Of a stretch of DNA of 64,000 bases, positions 44,350 through 53,000 are shown one piece after another (position 1 is the stretch's first letter; each line of letters begins with the position of its first letter). Location of the stretch: contig NZ_QMFB01000002.1 of NCBI RefSeq assembly GCF_003285015.1, positions 476,647 to 540,646 of the forward strand, in the 5' to 3' direction. Made by a program: the position numbers and the translations under genes. A model generated the notes under the pieces. That model was not told the DNA's origin. It did no database searches and saw nothing but the letters and a program-made list of their open reading frames with translations. This stretch comes from Paenibacillus contaminans. GTDB lineage: Bacteria; Bacillota; Bacilli; Paenibacillales; NBRC-103111.

Positions 44350-44823
44350 TTGGGACATCAAAGAAATAACCGCAATCATCGTTTCATTTATTCGTTCCTG
44401 CTTCTGTTTATCGCCGCCGCCGTAGCCTTGGGAAGCTTCCCGGCACAAGTTCATGCGCAGGGGCCGACCGACGTCGAATTTTTCGATGTAAAGGAAGGCA
44501 AAGTCGTCAAGACGGCTCCGTCCGACCGCAAAACGCATAAAGAAGCCTCCAAATGGCTGAAATCGATCGAAGGCCCCGTGCCGAATGCCGTCATCAATCC
44601 GCAGCAAGGCGTCGTTTGGAAGGTTCCGCTCGATCCGCCGGTCAAAGTCGACAATCAGTGGTTCAAAGGAACCGCGAACGTCGTTTTCGTTTTCTGGGAA
44701 AAACCGGATGCGAAGCCTTACTTACTGATCTTTACGCCGGACGGCAAGCCGCTTTTGTTTACGTTTAAGCATAGCTTGAAGCCATTCGTGAAAAAATACG
44801 ATGTGAAGGACTTGTTCAAGTAA
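44350..44823 (+). CDS. secreted protein of unknown function
   Basis: About 157 residues: an N-terminal signal peptide (FIYSFLLLFIAAAVALGS, ending near VHAQ), then a compact mixed domain with KEASKWLKSIEGPVPNAVI and YLLIFTPDGKPLLFTF. The strong AAAGGAGG lies 8 nt before TTG at 44350. An in-frame GTG at 44341 overlaps the ribosome-binding site and is less likely. I do not recognise the family. A bidirectional terminator follows. Confidence 0.7.
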   Translation: MGHQRNNRNHRFIYSFLLLFIAAAVALGSFPAQVHAQGPTDVEFFDVKEGKVVKTAPSDRKTHKEASKWLKSIEGPVPNAVINPQQGVVWKVPLDPPVKVDNQWFKGTANVVFVFWEKPDAKPYLLIFTPDGKPLLFTFKHSLKPFVKKYDVKDLFK

Positions 44824-44841
44824 CATTTGCGGAACAAGGAT

Positions 44842-44880
44842 AAAAAAAGGAGCGGCTCGAAATATCGGGCCGTTCCCTTT
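44842..44880. terminator. bidirectional terminator between secreted-protein gene and liaR
   Basis: A 12-bp stem from GGAGCGGCTCGA to TCGGGCCGTTCC (two G-U pairs) with loop AATA. Seven A precede it (T-run on minus) and CTTTT follows it (plus). Confidence 0.85.
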
Positions 44881-44893
44881 TCCTGCGATCGGA

Positions 44894-45550
44894 TTATTTC
44901 GCCGCCAAGCCCTTGCGGTGGGCATATATGGCAAGCTGCGTGCGGTCTTCCATTTCGCATTTCATAAGCAGGTTGCTGACATGCGTTTTGACCGTCTTGA
45001 TGCTGATGTGGAGCTCGTCCGCGATTTCCTTGTTCGATTTGCCTTCCGCAATCAGGAGCAGCACTTCCTTCTCGCGTATCGTGAAGCCCTCGTCCCCGTC
45101 CTGCTGGACCGAACGCTGCCGCAGGCCGCGGGTCAGCGCCTGGGAAACCTCCGAGTTCATGACAGGCATGCCTTGGTGAGCGCCGCGAATGACATGCACA
45201 AGCTGATCGGACGAGATCGTCTTCAATACGTAGCTGACAGCCCCGGCTTCTATCGCCTTTACAACCTTCTCCTCTTCCAGAAAACTCGTCAGCATAACGA
45301 TTTTCATCTGCGGCAGCTTGCCGATAATCCGCTCCGTCGCCTCAACGCCGTCCATGACGGGCATCATCAAATCCATTAAAATAACGTCCGGCAGCTCTAC
45401 CTCGTTCCGTTCGAGCATATCGGCCGCTTCCTTACCGTTCGCCGCCTCCCCTACTACGCGAATATCCGCTTCCAGCAGCAAATAAGTTTTCAAGCCCAGC
45501 CGGACCATATCGTGGTCGTCGACGATCAACACTTTAATTTCCCCGCTCAT
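44894..45550 (-). CDS. liaR: NarL-family response regulator LiaR
   Basis: 218 residues. The receiver domain has Asp60 in VILMDLMMPVMDG and SYVLKT. The LuxR-type helix-turn-helix covers about 150-210 (FTIREKEVLLLIAEGKSNKEIA). It is the last gene of a liaF-liaS-liaR operon. LiaR activates envelope-stress genes when cell-wall antibiotics disturb the lipid II cycle. The 83-bp gap after liaS contains no gene. Confidence 0.93.
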   Translation of the reverse strand: MSGEIKVLIVDDHDMVRLGLKTYLLLEADIRVVGEAANGKEAADMLERNEVELPDVILMDLMMPVMDGVEATERIIGKLPQMKIVMLTSFLEEEKVVKAIEAGAVSYVLKTISSDQLVHVIRGAHQGMPVMNSEVSQALTRGLRQRSVQQDGDEGFTIREKEVLLLIAEGKSNKEIADELHISIKTVKTHVSNLLMKCEMEDRTQLAIYAHRKGLAAK

Positions 45551-45633
45551 CCAATTCGCTCCTCCTTCTTCAGTCGGGTTGAACCTTCCCAGTCCCGGTC
45601 CCGGCGGTTAGCCGGCTTATTGAACAAGTATTA

Positions 45634-46659
45634 TTATGATGAAAATTTCGGAATCGAAATTTTGACGGTCGTGCCCTTTCCGACCAAACTGCGCACTTCG
45701 GCGTCGCCGCCCAGCCGCTGCGCCCGCTCCTTCATTGTGGACAAGCCGTAAGAGGAACGTTGAGCGCCGCCCGGCTCGAAGCCGATGCCGTTGTCGTCGA
45801 TTTGCAGAACGATCTGCCGCCCTCCGTCGTGAAGCAGCAGCATGACATGATTCGCTCGCGCATGTTTGACGACATTGGCCATCGCCTCCTGGATGATGAG
45901 AAACAGCTGATGCTCGATCGCATCGGACAGCCTGTCGTCCAATCTGACATCGAGCTTTCCCTGCAAGCCGTTCTGCGAGCAATATACGGGAAACCATTGG
46001 TCCAGCGCCCCGTGCAGCGTTTTGCCTTCAAGCTCGAGGGGCCGGAGCTGCGCAATCAGACTGCGCATTTGCTTCTGGGCATGCTGCGACATCGTCACCA
46101 GCTGCTCCACGACGGTTTTCACCATTTCGGGACGCGCATCAAGCAGCTTTTCCAGCGAAGACGCTGACATATGAATCGCAAAAAGCTGCTGGCTTACCGT
46201 ATCGTGCAAATCCCGCGCAAGCCGCTTCCGCTCCTCCAGCACAGCCGCCTCGTTCGATTGCGCCTGCAGCATGACGTTCTCCTCGCCCAGCTTCCGCAAT
46301 AGCTTGATGCGGCCCTCCAGCGATTCGCTCATCTCGTTGAAATCTTGATAAATCGCATCGAAGCCCCCGTTTCCGGAGAGCGGAATCCGTTCGGACAAAT
46401 TTCCTTTCACCGCTTGCTTAATCGCAAGATGAAGCTTGTCGACGTCGCGCTGTACGCCTCGGGCCGCCCAATATCCGATCGTGGGACCGATCAGCAGCAA
46501 ACCGAGCACAAGCGCCATCAGCACCATCGGCTTGTCTTGCGCCAGCGTCTGAACCGGCAAATACAGCCAGCCGAGCAAACCGAGCGCCAAGGTCAAGCAA
46601 GCCCCCGCAAAATGATAAATGGGCGTTCGCCATTTGGCGTTCTTGATCCGATCCATCAT
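45634..46659 (-). CDS. liaS: sensor histidine kinase LiaS
   Basis: 341 residues with two membrane helices and a short extracellular loop (intramembrane-sensing type), HAMP, then HisKA_3 with the phosphorylated His152 in RLARDLHDTVSQQLF. The HATPase domain carries IIQEAMANVVKHA and QIDDNGIGFEP. It lies 10 bp after liaF. LiaS activity is normally held down by LiaF. Confidence 0.93.
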   Translation of the reverse strand: MMDRIKNAKWRTPIYHFAGACLTLALGLLGWLYLPVQTLAQDKPMVLMALVLGLLLIGPTIGYWAARGVQRDVDKLHLAIKQAVKGNLSERIPLSGNGGFDAIYQDFNEMSESLEGRIKLLRKLGEENVMLQAQSNEAAVLEERKRLARDLHDTVSQQLFAIHMSASSLEKLLDARPEMVKTVVEQLVTMSQHAQKQMRSLIAQLRPLELEGKTLHGALDQWFPVYCSQNGLQGKLDVRLDDRLSDAIEHQLFLIIQEAMANVVKHARANHVMLLLHDGGRQIVLQIDDNGIGFEPGGAQRSSYGLSTMKERAQRLGGDAEVRSLVGKGTTVKISIPKFSS

Positions 46660-46669
46660 AGCTATAGCC

Positions 46670-47692
46670 TCATCCGATCTTCTTCACGCTAACGTCCCCG
46701 ATGAACGAGCTGACGTTAATGAATATTTTTTTGTCCGCCTCGGCATAAAACGGCGTCTCCAGCTGCACCGACTTGAACATCCCACCCTCGTACCGGTCGA
46801 GAACATTCAAATCGCCGATGAATGAGGATGTCGATACGCGGACTTCCACTTGCGCGTCGTTCGGCACGAACACTTTCACGTCCCCGATAAAAGCCGAAAT
46901 CGTAATTCTCGTTTCGCCGTAAGGAATGCTCGCTTTCGTCAGATCGATAATCGTATCGCCGATAAAATGAGACACTTGAGTCGGCTTCAGCTCCCAATAC
47001 TCCACTCCAAGATGCACGTCGCCGATAAAATTGGAGCGCTGAATGGAATCCTCCGGCATATTCCAATTCCAGCTCCAGTTATGATGATGGTGTTTGTGAT
47101 GCTTGTTGTGGTGCTTATGCTTCCACTTATGGCCGTTTCCGTACGAATTTCCGCCGGCAGACTGATTTTGATTGCTTTCGGTGTATGGTGCCGCCGGAAT
47201 TTCCGTCCCCGCTTTCGCAGTCGCTTCTTTCTGCTTATCAAAAGACGAGCCGTACGTAAATGTCGGATCGTAACCGGGCGGCGGGGGAGCGTCATAGGTC
47301 GAAGACGGATCGTTCTTCGCTGCAGGAGGCTGCTCCTTCCAATCGCGTCTGCCGCCGGATCTTCCGAACAGGAAGCTTAGCCCGGCGAAAATGATCGCTA
47401 TCGGCCATATCATTTGAAACGTAAAGTGGAAAATATCCAAATTGTCGAGCAGGAACAAGGCGCCCAGCAATACGATAAATGCGTTCCAAACGCCGCCCCC
47501 CCCGCCGGCTGAATACTGCCGTCTCGAGAATGCCCCGTGCAGCCCGACAAGAATGAGCGCGACAGGCCAGAAAGTCGAGAAGAGGGAGCCAAAGTCGAAT
47601 TCCAAATAATCCATTTGATCCAGCATGAACATAACGCCGATTCCGATCAGCATAAGACCGATCATTGCACGGCTCATAAACGAGTATTTCAT
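46670..47692 (-). CDS. liaF: LiaF, negative regulator of LiaRS
   Basis: 340 residues. The N-terminal part has about four hydrophobic segments (MIGLMLIGIGVMFML, VWNAFIVLLGALFLL). A Pro/Ser linker and an unusual His-rich stretch (about 195-212, KHHNKHHKHHHH) follow. The C-terminal LiaF domain has five repeats built on S-x-FIGD (SNFIGDV, SHFIGDT, SAFIGDV, SSFIGDL, SSFIGDV). ATG at 47692 follows GGAGGAAATG. It heads the liaFSR operon. Confidence 0.92.
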   Translation of the reverse strand: MKYSFMSRAMIGLMLIGIGVMFMLDQMDYLEFDFGSLFSTFWPVALILVGLHGAFSRRQYSAGGGGGVWNAFIVLLGALFLLDNLDIFHFTFQMIWPIAIIFAGLSFLFGRSGGRRDWKEQPPAAKNDPSSTYDAPPPPGYDPTFTYGSSFDKQKEATAKAGTEIPAAPYTESNQNQSAGGNSYGNGHKWKHKHHNKHHKHHHHNWSWNWNMPEDSIQRSNFIGDVHLGVEYWELKPTQVSHFIGDTIIDLTKASIPYGETRITISAFIGDVKVFVPNDAQVEVRVSTSSFIGDLNVLDRYEGGMFKSVQLETPFYAEADKKIFINVSSFIGDVSVKKIG

Positions 47693-47778
47693 TGGCATTT
47701 CCTCCATCGCTGTTCGTTCTGTTTATAGTGTAATAAATAAGCGGCGAAATCAAAAGAGGCGAGGGGATGAACATGCTA

Positions 47779-47794
47779 TCGGTCTTGAGACCGA
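47779..47794. promoter_or_regulatory. palindrome upstream of liaF (candidate LiaR box)
   Basis: TCGGTCT and AGACCGA are separated by two bases and lie about 90 bp upstream of the liaF ATG, just before an AT-rich promoter-like stretch. A dimeric NarL-type regulator such as LiaR would bind this kind of site; the assignment is inference. Confidence 0.5.
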
Positions 47795-47856
47795 GGCGAA
47801 CGGAGTTACGATTATGTTAGATTTCATAACACAAACACAAGGTCTAGAATTCGAGC

Positions 47857-47888
47857 AAAAAAAAGACCGATTCGCCCGAACCGGTTTT
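47857..47888 (-). terminator. intrinsic terminator of the coiled-coil gene
   Basis: On the minus strand AACCGG pairs imperfectly with TCGGT around CGGGCG, then eight T. It directly abuts the stop codon at 47889. Confidence 0.75.
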
Positions 47889-48266
47889 TCATAAAAGCTC
47901 CCGCTCTATATCGTCCGTCAATTCGACGGGCTCGCCCGCTTGCGATTTGCGCAGCATAGCGCGCACTTCCTCGATTTCGGCCCGCAGCCTCTTTACTTGC
48001 TCGAGCGGTTTTTTAACATGATGGACATACTCCAGCGCGACGCGTTGATCCGGCTTCTTCGCAGAAAAAATGCGGCGAAGCGGCGACACCGATTGATACG
48101 AGCGTTCTTCCGCGAGCCTTTTTTTCTCGAAACGCTCGACAACCTGCATGATTTCGGCTATTTGCTGCTCCCGCTTGGCGATGTACGCTTCCAGAAACGT
48201 ATAAATATCGGCGAATTTTTTCTTCTTTACGGGGAGCCGCTTTTCATTCGATAAAGCCTCTTCCAT
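47889..48266 (-). CDS. small coiled-coil protein of unknown function
   Basis: 125 residues, highly charged and almost all helical, with heptad-like text (IYTFLEAYIAKREQQIAEIM, LEQVKRLRAEIEEVRAML). There is no signal peptide or membrane helix. I do not recognise a family. The frame is supported by a ribosome-binding site (GATAGGTGATC), codon use like its neighbours and a terminator at its end. Confidence 0.7.
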   Translation of the reverse strand: MEEALSNEKRLPVKKKKFADIYTFLEAYIAKREQQIAEIMQVVERFEKKRLAEERSYQSVSPLRRIFSAKKPDQRVALEYVHHVKKPLEQVKRLRAEIEEVRAMLRKSQAGEPVELTDDIERELL

Positions 48267-48411
48267 GATAGATCACCTATCTCCGTATGTTATTATTCAT
48301 TACATGAAATCAGTTTACTACAACTTTCAAGGATTGAGTAGTCTTTTTTAGCGATTTTGAAGTGCGGGTAAAAGCAGGTCGCGGCGTCCAAGCGTGCGAA
48401 TAACCAACGTC

Positions 48412-48451
48412 AAAAAGCGGTACAGCGCAATTGCTGCGCTCCACCGCTTTC
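48412..48451 (-). terminator. intrinsic terminator of the small spore-type gene
   Basis: On the minus strand AGCGGT, then AGCGCA, pair with TTGCGCT, then ACCGCT, followed by TTTTTG. It is centred about 40 bp past the stop at 48474. Confidence 0.85.
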
Positions 48452-48473
48452 TTTCTTTTAGCACATTCGGATA

Positions 48474-48605
48474 TTACCGCTTGGCATTTTTGCTTGCGCT
48501 TTCGCCGGGCGAATTTTGCGCAGCACGTTTGTTGTTCATTTCAACGACTTCCTCCGCAAACTCGGCGTTGTACTTGTTGTTGTTATTTTTTTTGTTCTTC
48601 GCCAT
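48474..48605 (-). CDS. small acid-soluble spore protein-like peptide (gamma type)
   Basis: 43 residues, Asn- and Lys-rich. The start reads MAKNKKNNNNKYNAEFAEEV, followed by EMNNKRAAQN and a Lys/Ser tail. NAEFAEE resembles the EFASET motif of gamma-type spore proteins, and GGAGGTGAG gives a strong ribosome-binding site. A good terminator follows. If correct, it is made in the forespore and degraded at germination as an amino-acid store. The assignment rests on composition and one short motif. Confidence 0.65.
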   Translation of the reverse strand: MAKNKKNNNNKYNAEFAEEVVEMNNKRAAQNSPGESASKNAKR

Positions 48606-48705
48606 TGGTGCTCACCTCCACACCTCTATTTTTTGCAGGCGGGAGCTTTTTATGTACGTACTTAAGTCATGGGTGAACGGCTCTGCATTTATCTTATGCG
48701 AGTGC

Positions 48706-49755
48706 TCAACGTTTACGCAACGGCTTGACCGTCTCTCCTTTATAGAAGCCGCCTTGCAGCCGGATGTGTTCATAGGGCAAATGCGGATTCGCCAATCTCC
48801 AAAGCATCCGTTCCGCTCCGCGCACACCGGATTCTTTAATGAGCATGAGCGGTCTTGACAATTGCGGCAAAAACTCGCTTTTGCTGTGTTCGAGCGAGAT
48901 GAGCGAGCAATCCTCGGGAATCTGCAAACCGTTCTTGCCGCATGCGAAGTAAATCCAAGGCAGTCTGCTGCCCAGTCCGTTCAAGATGGCCGTCGGTTTC
49001 CGTCTTTGGAGGCGCTCGGTGACGATCTCCATCCATTTCTCTTTGTCATTCACCAGGTCTGTAACATGATCGTCGGGATCAACCTCGATGCCTTCCACCC
49101 TCATCGCTTCTGTAAAAGCCCTCCAGCGGAAAATAAGACCGCGGAAATTCCACCGCGCACCGATATACAGCAGATTCGTATGCCCCATCTCCCGAAAATA
49201 ACGTACCGCTTGATGAATCGAAGTTTCGACGTCCCATGCGATACTGTCGGCCTTTGCCGCCGGCGGAGGGAAGTTGAGGATAATGCGCGGCATCGGCAGC
49301 TCAAGCAGCTTGCTCTCCAGCTCCGGCCCGGTTAAGGGCGGGATAAAAATGCCGTCCGCATATTGCAGATTGTATTTCTCGGCCCAATCTTCAAACCGGT
49401 AACTTTGATCAAAAGTTTCGGGAGCTATGACCGTTTCGATCGAATGGCCGAATTCGGACAGTTTGTCCTGCAAACCGGCAAGGAGAAGTTGATTCAAATC
49501 CGAGCTTCCATTGGCTCTTGTGATAATGAGCATAAATCTGCGCCTCTCGTCTGAGAACAGCGGAATATTTTCTGCGGCCAAGCCCAGTTTCTGATCCTTC
49601 GTCCGATAACCGAGCTGTTTGGCCATCTGGTGAATGGTATGCCGCGTTTCTTCCGACATCCCGGGCAAGCCGCGAAGCGCTCTCGACACGGTATGAATAG
49701 AAATCCCGAGACGGTCGGACAGATCGCGAAGTGTAATTTTTCGGTAGCGGGCCAT
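48706..49755 (-). CDS. LacI-family transcriptional regulator
   Basis: 349 residues. The N-terminal helix-turn-helix (5-55; ITLRDLSDRLGISIHTVSRAL) with hinge is followed by a periplasmic-binding-protein-like sensor domain (YADGIFIPPL, MGHTNLLYIG, CSLISLEHSK). It is divergent from the DUF4838 gene at 50037 and probably controls it in response to a sugar. The ATG follows AAAGGAGTTGCGA. Confidence 0.92.
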   Translation of the reverse strand: MARYRKITLRDLSDRLGISIHTVSRALRGLPGMSEETRHTIHQMAKQLGYRTKDQKLGLAAENIPLFSDERRRFMLIITRANGSSDLNQLLLAGLQDKLSEFGHSIETVIAPETFDQSYRFEDWAEKYNLQYADGIFIPPLTGPELESKLLELPMPRIILNFPPPAAKADSIAWDVETSIHQAVRYFREMGHTNLLYIGARWNFRGLIFRWRAFTEAMRVEGIEVDPDDHVTDLVNDKEKWMEIVTERLQRRKPTAILNGLGSRLPWIYFACGKNGLQIPEDCSLISLEHSKSEFLPQLSRPLMLIKESGVRGAERMLWRLANPHLPYEHIRLQGGFYKGETVKPLRKR

Positions 49756-49820
49756 CGCTTATTCGCAACTCCTTTCACCTAATAATTATAACAAAAAATA
49801 AAACTAAACAATAACTAAAA

Positions 49821-49837
49821 ATTGAACTTACTTCAAT
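49821..49837. promoter_or_regulatory. palindromic operator candidate for the LacI regulator
   Basis: ATTGAACTTACTTCAAT is a 17-bp near-palindrome in the AT-rich divergent region. Elsewhere in this 281-bp gap there is a GCGCC/GGCGC hairpin (about 49874-49890) and an 11-codon open frame with its own GGGAGG (49903-49938). No other gene is seen. Confidence 0.5.
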
Positions 49838-49902
49838 TTATACTTTATGTATTTCCAACTATTAGTGCTAGTCGCGCCCGAGAAGGCGCAAGAAGGGAGG
49901 GT

Positions 49903-49938
49903 ATGATGATTAGTATCAATTCGGTTCAGTTTCGTTAG
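49903..49938 (+). CDS. possible 11-residue leader peptide
   Basis: ATGATGATTAG and onward encodes MMISINSVQFR and a stop, with GGGAGGG six bases or so upstream and a small GC-rich hairpin before it. It lies about 100 bp upstream of the DUF4838 gene. It could be a regulatory upstream frame or chance; no rare-codon or amino-acid run gives it a meaning. Confidence 0.2.
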   Translation: MMISINSVQFR

Positions 49939-50036
49939 CACGCGCATGTAAGCACTCTATTGTAAGGGAAAGGAACTGTGGCATTACTAAAAAGCTTAAA
50001 AAGGGATTTTTTTTTAAAGTTATTAAGGAGGCTGTT

Positions 50037-53000
50037 ATGAAACCGATTGCTTCTGTTAAAAAGCTGTTCCTTATGTTGCTCATGTTAACTATCATGCTTT
50101 TGTCTTTTGGTAGCGCATTCAATTCGAATGCTGTTGCACATGGAGAAGAAGGGGCTGACATTCGCAGCAGCACGACGGCTTCGAATGGCACTGATACGCA
50201 AGGATATACGGCGACTTATGATGAACCCGGTACGTATGGTCCGTCCAAAGGTGTCGATATTGTCAGAAATGATGTCGTCGTAAGCGTGTCCGGGGTTACG
50301 CTTCATGATATAAAAATTTTTGGAAACCTGCTTTTAACCGATGGGATCAGGGAAGGCGAAGTGTTCCTGGAAAATGTAGATGTTAAAGGAACGATGACAG
50401 TTTCAAGCAAAGATCTTACCTTGCATCTTGATAAAAAATCCAAGATCGATACCCTCGCAATACAGGAATTGACTCATGTAACAGGCCAAGGCAAGATCGA
50501 TGAAGCCATCGTCCACGAGGGGGCAAAAGGCTCTACGTTTGAAAAGGCTCCGAAAAAAGTAAAGAAACTCTCAACGCCTGAGCCGTCAGAAACACCGGCG
50601 CCGACGCAAACGCCTGAGCCCACGCAATCGCCTACGCCGACTCCTGAACCGACGCAAACGCCTGAGCCAACGCCTGCATCGACTCCGACTTCACAGCCTT
50701 TGGCCATCGTCTCGCAAGGACAAGCCCACGCTGTCATTGTCAAGCCGGCGCAGAGCGGTTCGGAAATAAACGAGGCGGCAGCGGCGGTTGCCGACTACAT
50801 CGCACGCGCGACTGGCGTAACGCTTTCGGTATACACCGTCGCTCAGCTTGACGGTCTCATCTTGGACCCCTCTACGATCACGATACGGATTGGAGCCGGC
50901 TCCTACACCGGTAATCAGGAGCTGGAAGATGAAGTCGCAGCCTTGCATCCCGACGGCTTCCTCATAGCTCCCGAAGGCCATGAGTTGATTATTACAGGCC
51001 CGACACCGGTCGGAACACGCAACGGGGCTTACGCTTTTCTTGAGAAATACGCAGGCGTTACGTGGCTGTTTCCGGGAGAAGAGTGGATAGATGTTCCGCA
51101 GAGCGATGAGCTGCTTATGCCGAGCGAAGCATGGAAAGACGAGCCGACAGCTTTCTCATTAAGGCGCACGATGAATATGGGCAGCCAGACTGTTTACGGC
51201 ACGATCCGGTCCGAATGGCAGCGTCAGAATCGGACCCTTTCCGCTTCCGAAATCACGCTTGGCCATAATATTTTCACAATTTTCCCGGTTGAGAAATACG
51301 GAGACACAGCGAAGTATCCCAATTTCTATCCGAATAATAAGCCGCCCGCTCCCGGCGTTCAAACGGGCTGGCAGCCTTGTTACAGCAACCCGGCTACGGT
51401 TACGGCAGCGATCGAACATATCAAAGCGTACTTTCACAATAATCCTAAGGCGATCGCCTTTTCTCTGGCTGCTAACGATATAGGAGGATATTGCGAAGAA
51501 AACCCCGCGCATCCCGATTATCCGAACAAGATCAACTCAGTCGGCGTACAGCACATGTCCGAAATCTATTACAAATGGGTAAATGAGGTAGTCGAAGGGG
51601 TACTGCAGGACTATCCGGACAAATGGTTCGGTCTATACGCTTATCAGCAAGTGATGGACCCTCCTTCGTTCCCGTTGAATCCGCGTGTCATTCCTGTGAT
51701 TACTAAGGATCGTTTAGCTTGGGTGGATCCTGAAGTGGAAGCGCAGGGCAAAGCGCATCTTGAAGCTTGGAGCGAAAAAGCGGAGCAATTGGGCTGGTAT
51801 GATTACATGCTGAGCTACGTGTATCCTCTTCCGCGCGTTTATCCGCATCTGGTAGAACAATTGTATGCGTATGCACAGGATCAGAACGTGCTGGTGCACC
51901 ATTGGGATATGCATCCCGTGCTCGGAGACGGCCCGCAGCCTTGGCTCATCGCCAAACTCGGCTGGAGTATGGAGCAGGATGCGGATACGCTGCTTGACCA
52001 TTGGTATGAGGCTGCAGTCGGCCCTGAAGCGGCTTCGTATTTAAAACAGTACTTCGAGCTGTGGGAGCAATTCTGGAAAACCGAAGCAACCGATTCGTCT
52101 TGGTTCCAAACATCCAAGGATGCTACCTTTTTATCGTGGAACAGTTATTCTTACTTGGCCTATGCCCGCGAAGAAGTGATGCAAAGCCGGCCGTTGCTCG
52201 AATCGGCAGTAGCGAAGGCTCAAACGCCGGCCCAAAAAACAAGAGCTCAACAGCTCTTGCGCCAATTCGAATATTATGAAGCCTCAACGCTTTCTTATCC
52301 GCGCCAAATCAAAACGCTGAATAATGATGGCGAAGTATTAGCGATGTTGAATGAGCTGGAGCAAACGCTTGAAGTCCGATTGAACATGGCCAAGCGCCGG
52401 CCCGGGCTTATTGAAGAGTTTAACCGGAACCCTGCGCAAAAATATCCTGTCGATCCGATTGCAAGAGGCGCTTCTTGGTCCGGTTGGAGTCCGGATGAAT
52501 TTTGGCAGCTGCTGCGTTACTTGGAGAATAACGGACCGCTGGATCAGAATAACGCAATCTTGCAGCGTATTCGTTCCTTTCAACAAAATGCCGCAAATCC
52601 GAAGCTTCGCGAATTCGCTCATTTGTTAAATCGCATCGATATTGAACAGTCATTAGCCGAAGACGCATCCTTCGAGGAGGAAAATGTCCCCTCCTGGAAC
52701 AAATGGAATCCCGCCGGATCGGCTTTAATCGAAGTATCGGAGGAATACGCCTCCACCGGAGAACGCAGTTTACGCTTCAAAAACGCATCGCAAGCCGGCG
52801 TATGGAAGTATGTAAACGTGAATGCCGGATTGCTCGCTTCTTCCGTCAAATTTTACACGCCGCCAGGGACAACCAGCAAAGGCGTCATTCAAATCGTCAT
52901 TGAGCTCCATACCGGCAAGGACAAACTCGTTTATTATTCCGAGGCGATGACTTTAGCCGACCACGCCGGACAATGGACCGAGCTTACATTCTTGGAAGAA

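Noticed and set aside
44451..44654. Minus-strand frame inside the secreted-protein gene
   Set aside because: It is a shadow frame. The plus strand has a signal peptide, ribosome-binding site and terminator.
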